From positions 10,372,643 through 10,436,642 of the forward strand of contig CM057140.1 of the NCBI GenBank assembly GCA_029964075.1: DNA of 64,000 bases, in the 5' to 3' direction. Shown one piece after another: positions 1 through 12,000 of the stretch. The translations under genes and the position numbers were made by a program. The notes under the pieces are model-generated. The model worked only from the letters and a program-made list of their open reading frames with translations, ran no database searches and was not told the DNA's origin. Positions within the stretch are counted from its first letter, which is position 1; every line of letters begins with the position of its first letter. This stretch comes from Patiria pectinifera. Taxonomy: Eukaryota; Echinodermata; Asteroidea; Valvatida; Asterinidae.

Positions 1-50
1 TTTCTGTTGGTTAGTTACTTGATGATATGACTGAAATCACTGAATGAACT

Positions 51-3000
51 ATGGAACCAAGGGAGGGCACCAACACTGTCAAGCATATTTTTCATCGCCA
101 GATTCAAGTAAGTTGGGACAGAGGCCTATCCGTTGTCCCCAATCTCCAATCCGATGGATTCTTGCATTTTCTCGCTTCTCTTTGCTGATACAAAATTGTG
201 TCTGAAGGAGCCATAACCCTTTCTAGTTTCTACATGGCTAAAATTTTGTTGGAAACAAATAAAAAGACAATGATATTGACATTTGACAATATATGTGCAA
301 AATGTATTGCATATGTATGAATTAAAAAAAAAAGGGGAGGTGGGCAGGAAAAGGAAGTGGGCTGGAAAAAGGAAGCAGTTGGGAACGAGAATGTGGTTTA
401 TATTTTTATTTTGCCTAAATAAAATAAATAAAACCTACCTAAATTTCCATACTCCTGGGGCTCTTTTACTAGAAAGTATCCTGAATCCGCCAAAATCCAC
501 CAATTTTGTCATGCAAAAATGCTGGTATCCTGAATCCATCAGAATCCCCCAGTGTAGATACTGGAGGTATCCTGAATCCGCCAAAGTCCACCAGCAAAAG
601 TCTCGATGGATTCTGGCGGATTCAGGATACCATGGTGGCATAAAAAAAAATACAGCATGTTTTTCCATAGAGTCTTCAAAATCCATCGCCTAAATTTCTG
701 GTGGATTTTGACAGATTCAGGATACCATGCTTGCATGAAAATTGTGATGTGTGTTGTTGCATAGGATCCATCAAAATACACCAATGCATGGCGATTCCAG
801 CATTGCATTGCCTGGATGGGTTATTTACATAATCCATCGTTTATATGCTGAGGCCTATATATAGCCCCAGTCACAAGCTCCCATCCACCCAGTACATGTG
901 TGTACATGTTTGTAAAGTATGTGACAGACTTGGCAGGGCTAGTGCCAGCAGAATTTACTTGACCACAAACATTGCAAAAGAGTTAAACTGTTGAGATCCT
1001 GAATCCATCAAAGTCCCCCAACAGCTCAAAATAGAGGTATCCTGAATCAATCAAAATCCCCCAGTTTGTTTAATATGGAGGTATCCTGAATCCGCCGAAA
1101 TCCCCGGAAACAGGGGGGTGGATTTTGATGGATTCAGGGACGTTAGAGTTAAACTAAAATTAACTTCATCTCACCACTTAGCCCATCATTCTGTCTTGTT
1201 ACTTTTTGTCTCATTATACAAACAATAACAATAGACACTTTGCATAACAGCAGCCATCTTGGAGGCATATTTGGTTATTTTAATTCAGCCATACCAAAGA
1301 ACAAGAGGTTTACTCATGGCTATCTCTATAGTGGTGTGGGCGGGGTTACTTTATCTGATGAGAACATCTACCTTGCACGCCAAATTTTCATCGGTTGCTA
1401 TGTGTTACCATTCAGTACTCCAGAGTCAAGAACCATTGAGTTTCAAGAACATAGGTCTGGGAACTAGATAAGCCAATGTAAAGGGGGGTCAGACAAGTCG
1501 ACCGTTGAGACAACTCGACTCAGGACAAGTCGACCGTTGAGACAACTCGACCGTTGAGACAACTCGACCATATGTGCGATAAATGGAAAGACAAGTCGAC
1601 CGTTGAGACAAGTCGACTCGCATGTTTGGGCCTAGTTTTGGGGATAGTACCGGAGATGTTGACGGCGGCTGATCGCCGTTTGGGAGTTATGATACATGAT
1701 TTTTATTTGTTTTTTGGCATATAACAGAGCCAAAATAGCGCAGCGTGATTGTCCGTGAACATCGTTCGTTTTTGCCGGGCCTGCTGTGCGCGCATCCCCG
1801 GTCAACGTCATAGCCGTACCGTGCACGGTGGCATCGTTTTTGCCGGGACTGTGCGCCCACTTGCCGCGCCGGTCGACGTGCCCGGCACGTGCCGGTCTGG
1901 GCCCGGTCCTTGCGGGCGCGGCGGGGCGCGCCGGCCCGACGCGACGGCCACGGGTAGAGTATGCCCGCGCCGCACCCGGGACCGGTCCTGCCACAGATTT
2001 ATGCAACTTTTTTCCGCTCCACGTGTATACATTTCCATTAAGTCGAGCTGTCTCAACGGTCGAGTTGTCCCGAGTCGAGTTGTCTCAACGGTCGACTTGT
2101 CTCAACGGTCGAGTTGTCTCAACGGTCGACTTGTCTCAACGGTCGAGTTGTCTTAACGGTCGACTTGTCCCGAGTCGAGTTGTCTCAACGGTCGACTTGT
2201 CTGACATTCATGTAAAGAAAAATCATGGATGTCCGCGCCCACCTATGGAACAATGGCACGCACTTCATACCTGGCTGTAATGCAAATGATCAATTTCTTT
2301 GACTGTATGTGAGTTTGTTTCCATTCTTTTCCAGGACACATTTCGCATCAGTTTCCAGCGTTCGCACCATGTGGATGAAGCCTTGATCAATAGGCTAGGC
2401 CTGCTGCATGAATTGGAGGTAAGACAGTGTAACCGTCAACTCCTTTTACCTTCAAACTTCGTCAGCATGATGTTGCGCTAAAAAATATTTTGAATCTCGA
2501 CCAACTCTTCACTGTGGCAAAACCAAATGGTTCCTTAAAATGATTGTCAATGAATGAGTAATAAACAAGATCAAGACTATTTTGAGTAGAGAATCCTTGT
2601 TATTGCTCCATAAGAAACTTACAGTGATATTTCGCTTTTTCGACTCTTTTAACCCTAACTCCCCAGCCTAATTTACTAGGAACCATACCCATTCTGGCGA
2701 ATTCCAACACCCACATGGGAAATTGTACACACACACTGTTGGACTTAGTTTCTGGAGGCATGCCAACCCCAGAGTAAAAGACCATCACTTTAGGGGTACT
2801 GTACCTATCCCAACAGATTTAAACAAACCCTGCTGTTGAACTTTGATGGGTTGAGTTCGGTTAGGGTTAAGATGTTCTCCCAAAATTACTTCTTCATCAA
2901 TGTCTTATTTGAAATGTGTTTTTTTTCTTCAGGGTCACAATGGCTGTGTCAACTGCCTTGAATGGAACCATTCTGGCCGGTGAGTCATTTTTGACTGAAA

Positions 3001-6000
3001 ACAAATCTATCAAATTTCATGCTGGTTTAACCATTGACACACAAAAATGGGAATGATTCACAATGTGGCGTACCAACAAAATTGCTTTTTATCTGACTTG
3101 TGATTGAGTTGTGATGGTTTGAAAACAACGCTTTGATGTGTGCCAAGGAAAAGGGCGTTAGCAGCCAAGGAGTTTACAGATTTTGTGGAACCATCTCTAA
3201 ATTAAAAATCACATAAGGCAGAAATTTTGACTCATGAAATTTGTTCATAACTGAAGTATTAGTGTGCATTTTTATTCCAAAGTATTACTTAATTTGAAGT
3301 TATTAACATTTTTATGCTAACGACCTTTTACTCGGAACTCTCCCACCATAAAGGTGCACTTAAGTGGCATGTAAAATCATAACGTCCTTTTGCCGGGAAT
3401 AAGTTTGGCTAAGTTACCTACCCACTTCAGTGGGACGTTAGCACACTTGGAACGTATTTTGTTACATTAGTATTACATGCTAACGTCCTGCTGCCAGGAA
3501 AAAAACAATGAAAAACCACCTTCCGTCTTCCTCATACTGTTAATTACGTCAGAATGACGTTAGCTTCGTGAGACAAAATATATATCAAATGAAAGATATT
3601 TCAATGCTCTATCGATTACCCGAAAAATCTGAATTTGACATTTTGACCCATTTTTTTGCTCTAATGACCTTCTTCCACGCGCCTGAAGTCTTGCTTTTTG
3701 TACCTGAAATGTTGGCTGATCTTCAGAATTGATCTCTCGTCTAACCGGGAGTTTGAATTGTGGTTATTTTCGCAGATTGTTAGGCAGTGGTTCCGACGAC
3801 TTCAATGCAATCGTTTGGGACCCTCACCGGAGACGGAAACTCTGTACACTAAGAACCGGTCACCATGGGAATATATTCTCAGTTAAGGTAAATAAAATTT
3901 GCGCAAATATGCAGGGTGAGTAAAAAATAAACGAAACCCAAATGGCAGGACCAATTTTTGAATGACGTTTTGCCTGTAGCACTTTCAAAATCTAGGATAT
4001 GAAAGCCCAATCAATGAGCTTTCTTTTAGTAGAATCATTCAAATCACTCATGTACTTTTCAAGTTATGGAATTTCGAACACAAACACCATTTTAAAGTTC
4101 TGTCCATGGATCACAAAAAAGGTAAGTGTCCTTTCAGCAAAACGAAGACAATTCACCTTCATCAAATGAGAACAATTCATCTGCATCCCTATGAGAATTG
4201 TTTTCGTTTTGCTGAAAGAACACTTCCTTTTGTTGTGATCTGTTGGCAGAACTTTAAAACGGTGGTTGTGTTCAAACTTCGGTAACTTGAAAAGTACATG
4301 AGTGATATGAATGATTCTTGTACTAAAAGACAGCTCATTGACTGGGCTTTCATATCCTAGATTTTGAAAATGCTACAGGCAAAACTTGATTCAAAAAGTG
4401 GTCCTGCCATTTGGGTTTCTTTTTTTTTTACTCATCCTGTATTTACTTTATACCTTCTGAAATCATGGCACAGATGTTGGGTGTATTTGACATAAGGCTG
4501 GCCCTCTGGGACCAGCACAAAGTAATGTCTCTATCTTTAAAGCTAATCATATCACCTGAGAAAGTGTCGTCATTTTTTCCCCCCTACCCTATCACTAAAT
4601 CTTAGTTCCTCCCTAATGCAAATGACGAGACGTTGGTGACCGGCGCGGCCGACCACAAAGTCCGCATCCACAACCTACCCAATCAGGAGACCACGCATGC
4701 CTTCAGCTGCCACGCCGGCCGGGTCAAGAGGCTAGCCGTGGCCCAAAACGTGCCCTACATGTTCTGGAGCTCTGGCGAGGACGGAACAGTCAGGTAAAGC
4801 GACGTTTCAAACCCACTAGTTCTTGCCACATTGGGCGTGATCCCTGGCTACATGGCATATATGGGTTTATGGCTTCTGACTAGCGCCCCTTGAACAAGGA
4901 GATGGATTAGATGGGGTACTGCCAACATTGAGCTGGATAGCTCAGTTGGTAGAGCACTGGTATGGTAATCTAGAGGTAGCAGGTTCAAATCCTGCTCAAG
5001 TCAATTTCTTTTTTCAACTTTTACATAAGTTCTAGACCAATGAAATTTTAGAACCCTGGCGACAATACGGACTTGAAGCACAAGTACCGACTCAGTGGTT
5101 ACAAACGGAGGGTTAAGCTAGGCTCTTAAATGCATTAACCCCCCTGCTATCCAAACAGTCACAGACAGTCAAAAGATCAATCCTCTTCCCCTGCCATGCC
5201 TTTTACACAGGCTAGTCACCAACAGTCAGCTCATATTTCAAGCGAGCACTGTGACTGGTTAATTTCAGTCTGCAGAGAAAAACAGGCAGGTGATAGCACA
5301 GCTGGCTTATCAGTCACCAACAGTCAAAGCATATCCGTATGAAATTACATAAACAGTCACAGCCAGTCAATCCTGCTTTATGTAGGTGGGGAGCTCTTAA
5401 CTGTTTGAAAACAGTCACTTGATTGATTGTGACTGAAAGGACAACTTGGCACAGGGTGTATGTTTGCATAGGAGGGTTAATGCTGTAAACCTGTAGCAAA
5501 GATGCTGAAGATTTTACCCACATTTTGATAAAAATTAATCATATGTACATTTGACAAATGTTTCAGTTGAGGTTGTTTTTCCCTTCCAGACAATTCGACC
5601 TGCGAGCGCCGCACACATGCACGGACAGTTGCAGCAACGTCCTGATCAACCTGAACTGTTACATCGGCAAACAGGCTGAATGCAAGTGCCTTGCCATTAA
5701 CCCACACAGACCAGAACTCATGGCCGGTAAAGTGACTCTCTTTGCATAATTTTTATATTACCTACGAACTAACATTCCTGCAAACTTTCCCTTCCAACCC
5801 TTTATTTGAAAACTGACATATCTGGCCTGAGTTGTGATCCCACTACCGTTTTATGTCAACCATTTACTTCTCTCCTCAGCTAGTTGTGAAAAGTGATCCC
5901 TACTGCTGTTTCATGTAGGCCTTAAACTGCCCCCTCTCAATCTGTACTTGTGATCTAGGAGATTTCATGTCAACCAGTTAGCTCTCTCCGTAGTGCTAGT

Positions 6001-9000
6001 GATCCCTGCTGCTATTTCATGTTCACTATTTACTTCCCTCTCAGGTCCCTTGTCAGAACTTGTGACCCTTCAACTGTTTCATGCCACTATGTTACCTGTC
6101 CCCTTGGTGCTAGTAGTGACCCTTAAACTGTTTAATGTCGCCATTTACTTCACTCCTTGGTACCAGCTATCCCTGCTGCTATTTCATGTCCACTATTTAC
6201 CTCCCTCTCCCGTGTCAGAACTTGTGACCTGTAACTGTTTCATGCCACCATTTTACCTCTCCCTTGGTGCTAGTAGTGACCCTTAAACTGTTTCATGTCA
6301 CCATTTACTTCACCCCTGATACCAGCGATCCCTGCAGCTATTTCATGTCAGCTATTTACCTCTCTCTCCTCAGTTGGTGCTTGTGATCCCTGCTGCTATT
6401 TCATGTCTGCTGTTCATCTTTTTCTCCCCAGTCGGTGCTAATGATCTCTGCTGCTATTTCATGTCTGCTATTCACCTCTCTCTCCTCAGTTGGTGCTAGT
6501 GATCCCTGCTGCTATTTCATGTCAGCTATTTACCTCTCTCTCCTCAGTTGGTGCTAGTGATCCCTGCTGCTATTTCATGTCTGCTATTCACTTCTTTCTC
6601 CTCAGTTGGTGCTAGTGACCCCTACGTGCGGCTGTACGATGCTCGGATGCTGACGCCCCACGCCGTGCATTTCTCCCGAGATGAGAGGATGGGATCGGCC
6701 TGGATGAGACCCATGGCCGCAGACCCAGACGAATGTGGTCTCCTACCCAGGGGATGTGTGCAATATTTTGTGGCAGGTTGGTCCATAAACCCTGTTACTT
6801 AGGGCTGTGCGCTTACAGATAATTTTGAAACCGGGTAACCGAACATAATAGTGGATGGATATCTGGATACCGACTTGAAAGGCAAGAAAGTCTAACTGGG
6901 CTCACTTCTTGAGAACAAAAATGGGAACTTCCACTTTTTATGGATCAACAGTTATTGAAGGTTTTTGTGCTAGTAAAGTAAAACAACCAATAGAAAAGGT
7001 AAAGTGCCTTACTCAAGGGCACAACACGCATGGCCACGGCGCGGCGGGGCTCGAACCACAATCTCACGATCATGAACCCTGTGCCCTACCACTAGACCGC
7101 ACGGATGTTTGAGCAGAGCTTTGTCGTGCCAACAGACAACACCTACGGTCCTTACATATATTGTTGAGTATCTTGTTATGTTTTTATCCACCTTCAGGAC
7201 ACCTGCCACTCAAGGAAAACGACCGGAAAAGAAAATACCGATCGTTAGTCTCCACCTACGTCACCTTCAGTCCCAGCGGGCGCGAGCTCCTGGTCAACCT
7301 GGGCGGTGAACAGGTCTATTTATTCGACCTCTACAACCTGCAGCATCCCAAGGCGTTCAACGTCGGCGATTACGTACTACCAGAACACAGCAACGGGGTC
7401 TGCAAAGGTAGGAATGACAGTTGCCATTAATGATTGAAGCTTTTGTCTTAAAGGGGTATGATTCTTGAGATGGGGTTGCTGACATCTTTGATGTAGTAAT
7501 GGTGTTTGTAATGCGAGCAGGGATGACGATTCCCTTTAATGTTGCAGTTTGGGTTTTTAAAGGGATGAGCATTTCTTGTCAGAGTTCAAACGCGAACACC
7601 TGTGCTAAAACTAGTAGAAACAGCTTTTCTTAGTTGAGTTACTGATGTAGCAGCTGAACTATAGATGAGATTCTGAACTCCCAAGTTTGCAAGACTTGCT
7701 AAATAAGGAAATTCATCTTCTATTTTACTTTGTGGAGCGATAAAACAAATTGTTGGTTTCCTTTGAGCGCACAGTATTTTAATATTGGAAGGGTATTCTA
7801 AGCTTTTACCGACAAGTAAAGATAAATGCGCCCGTAGTTTCCTTTAGAGTGGAGGATTTTAGAGGATTCAAGATCCTTGCAAAAGTCCCCACTTTTCTCA
7901 GGGGTTGAACCCTTACCCTCCACTTTGTTTTGCCTAGAACCCTAAAACACTTTAACCCTCCGACGCAGAAAGCCCATTTACTAACACACTTACAGTAAGG
8001 GGTCCCCCGGGGACCCAAATATTTAGCGCCACGGTTTGAGGCTACACAACACTGTATCCACATGAACACAATCTTGCCATGTCTGTGGACTAAGGAGGTG
8101 TATTGTATACATAGTCTGTGGTCAAGCCGTGCACTGTCTACCCGCAAGTGACCTTGTTTGTTCACTTGTATATGGTGGGTCCCCGGCAGAAATTGCGTCG
8201 GTCCTTAGCCCAGGTTATCAGACTCAGATATGCCTGACCCGGGCTCACACACTAAAGGTGACTGCATATATCCGTAGTGGGTGTCTCGTGCTAGGATTAG
8301 ATGGAAGATCACCAGAATTGGCTTGAATTTTTTTTTTTAATTAAGGTAATTAACCAAATTGGGTCCCCAAAAGGGCTAGTTTCTGCGTCGGAGGGTTAAA
8401 AAAGAAAAAAAGGTAAGAAGCCTTCCCAGTGTCACAAGATAAAACAGAACGAAACTCCCCATGCGAAACTGCCTTAGGGTCTGTGGTTGCATAACTGCGG
8501 CAGGATATGTCTGTGGCATTGTTCAATGGGACTAGCTCTCATTGTTTCAGAATTGGCCATTTAGGCACTGGTGTTGCTGGCTCAGTGCAGCAAGGTCCAA
8601 CTGACTTTTTGCACCTGATGCATTGTGCTACATCTGGCAGGGTCAGGGTTATGATCCCGAAAATCATCTTATGTTATCGTTTCTTTGCAGAAGTCTCGAG
8701 TCAAGTCGCTGAGGCGCTGTCAGCCAATGGCACGTCCATCGGTTCAACCAACGGAGTGACCAAACACTTATCCCATGCAAGCAGCTACAGGCTACAGGAG
8801 GGTTCTCCTGGCACTACCCCATCAACGAGGTAACAAAGACCAGTGGATCACAGTGTTCAAAATCTTCCTGTTACCCTTCTTAATGATGCAGCACTTTCTT
8901 GTTCACTGCAGTAATTGATGGCATGCAAAAATCAACATTTCCCTTACAAATATCTGTTTACTTCGGGCCCAGAATTTATAGTACTGCAAAGCACACAACC

Positions 9001-12000
9001 TTCTTCTAATGGGGAATCTTTCTCCATTTTACTGAGACCGTATGCATTAAGCACAGCAAGAATCACGCTTACTTCGGTAGAAAAAAAAAATTAGCTTGAG
9101 ATACTGATGTAACCATATAATTCTCCCTTGAATGTGCAAGCATCAGCATTCATGCTAGGTCTCTTAACCAGTTTACACTGGCTGTTTTTGAGCACGGGCA
9201 TGGCTGAAGTGTTAAGACATCAAGATTGCCTTGACATGGCTCCGGTTGCGACTTACATGCTAAATCCATCGTGCCTTTTGTACACACAAAGTCCATGTTG
9301 TCTGTGAAGGTGGACCATGTGCTGACCGTGGTGTGGGCCATTGTGCACGGCCTATTGTACAATTTACACTCCAGTGCACACCCCAGAGTTTTGAAACATG
9401 AGGTTTCGGTAAGAAATATCATACAAATACTGTTGAAATCGCTCTTACGAATCAGTATTTGTGGCATTTGCTGTATATCAGAAGTTGGCTCGAAATTTTT
9501 GGCAAAAATTAAACCCGGCGCAAAGTGGTTAATGACATCATGGTCCTTTATCTCAGATTCTGCCTCTGATGATAGATATTACTGTTAATTTTGACTGAGA
9601 CTTTAGTTAAGTCTGTGGTAAGGATCATATCGGAGACAACATGAAAGTAACAATGGCACTCTATGCTTTCTATTGGTGTACTTTTGTTGATCGGGGTTGC
9701 ATTTTTGAGGTGCTTGTTGACGCAGAAAATGAACAAAAAAATGCCTTGGGTATTGCTGCGCACTCTTGCAGGTCAATGCTTCGTCATCTTCTAATAACAG
9801 GACGAAGCTATGATGCGATCATTTCAGATGTGCCCATCCTTAGATCAAACTGTAAATCGAGGGAGGGAATCAGATGGAGTATCCCTAGGTTTTATATTTA
9901 AAGTGTCAGTGTTATTTTCCTCTTGACAGTAAGGAGCTCCCGCCCAGAGCTGAAGCCCTGAAGCAGGAGGGTAACCGTTTCTACTGCGACCTGAAGGACT
10001 ACACGTCAGCAATAAGACTGTTCAACCAGGCGCTCAGCATTGCACCAAACAGTGCCATACTCTTTGCGAACAGGGCTGCAGCATTTATGAGGAGGAAATG
10101 GTAAAAAGTTAAGGAAGGCATAGCTTGGGACAGAAACAAGCTTATTTACTTGGGGAGTCAGTTTGGCACTGTGGTCCTTCCCTCACCTTCCACCTCTGTA
10201 GACCAGGTTCAAATCCCACCCAAAAAAATGCAGATTGGGTTTTCAGTCCCTGCCTGATTCCGCGGCTTCTCCTCGGAATATTCTTGGTTTTCCTCTGAAG
10301 TGTCAAACTGCACATGTTTTCATTGCCTTCTGCGTTACTGTGGGCTTCCAAGCCACAGTGCATGTACACTTAAGGAAACACTTCGGTGTCGGCCAGAGAG
10401 AATTGAAATCAATACACATTTTTTTTTAATGAAAACAAGTCATATTTTGGCCTATTTGCTATAAAATATAATTTTGAGTCTCTACCTAGTTCCCTGCTAA
10501 TAAATGCATACAAAGTATCCCTTCAAAAGTAACATTTGTGTACTCATGGATGTGTTTGAACTAATGTTCAAATTGTGTGTCAAACATAAAGCACTGAGAG
10601 AGTTAAAGCTTTGTTGTTCTAGTGACTTTTTAGAACCAGTAAAATCCAGCAACAGCAAGTAGTAAAATGTGACAAAGCCAACAAGATCAAACGGCTTAAC
10701 ATTTATTTCGTTCACTGATCAACAAAATCTAACAGACATTGCCTTTTGTCAATGACATTGTTTGATTGCGCAGGGTTAAGGCTAGTTCAAGCAAACGTGT
10801 TTGCCAATTTTTCAAGTTTTCGAGCTGCGAATTTGCAGAAGTTGAACATATTTCAATTCTGGCAAATTTCACAGCGCAAGTTTCATGACGTCAAGTTTGC
10901 CTTGCATTCAAATTTGCGTGAAGTATGAACCGGCCTGTAGGGTCCTTGCACAAAATTGATAATTTTGCCTGCCGTTCTCTCACCAGGGATGGCGACCTGT
11001 ACGCAGCCCTTCGAGACTGCCACCGTGCCTTGGCCCTGGACCCCTCCCACCGCAAGGCCCACTTCCGGTTAGCCCGGTGCCTGCTGGAGCTGACCTGGGC
11101 GCGGGAGGCCCAGGACTGCCTCAAACAGTACAAGCACAACTACCCGGAGTACAGCAAGCAGCGGGAATTTGAGGCCTTGGATAGGGACATCACGACGGCA
11201 GTCTTCTCATTGTGTGACAGTGGTAAGGGTTTCACTGCCCCAAAGCGCCCTTCCTGTTGCTCCTTATACCGCCCCAAACAGCCCCAGCACGCTATGGTTC
11301 TATGGATTCATAACAAAATGTAATACAAATGCACTTGGAAGATTTTGGAGAATTCCGGAAGGGCCCTAGCAATAATACCTTGGGAATAGGGTGGACGATA
11401 TTCATTTGCCCAAATTTTCTGCTAAGCAGGGAATATTGTCAAGTAAACAACCGGGCCTTAATTCCTGTTCCAGAAAACGATTACGGTAAGCATATTTTAT
11501 GAGTTAGCGAGGAGTTTTGTCTTATGCACATGAGACTGAGTACATCCCTTAATTAAGGAAGCTGTACTTCCAAGGTTAGCGCAGACATTTTTCTTGAAAC
11601 GCTGTTCGCACAGAAAGGTGAACAGAGCCACAAAATGGGGCCTCCACTTTGAACCAGTCTTAGATAATACATTTCACGTTACTAGTTTTAGTTACCGATT
11701 CTTGCAAAATTGAGGTTTTTTTATGAGCAATTTTGCAGCTCGATGATATTTATTGTTGTAGGCAACCGTGTTGGTCGGTACTCGGTAGAGTAACTTGTAG
11801 GCACTGATCTCTATATAAAGACTGGATAGCTAATAAAGAGCCGCACAATGTACGAATTTGACTCCATATTGGTGAGACCGGCTGGTGATCTACAAAGGAC
11901 AAGTTGCCGTTTTTAAAGACAGCATGATTTCTTTTGTAACGTCGCGGTTCACTTGACTTATATTTTGACCACCACCACTGACCAAGGTTAACTACAATTA

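Noticed and set aside
1632-2280. Several ORFs of 82-164 codons on both strands
   Set aside because: They overlap one another in the GC-rich core and repeat arms of a foldback element, and the arm repeats dictate much of the peptide. No domain is visible.
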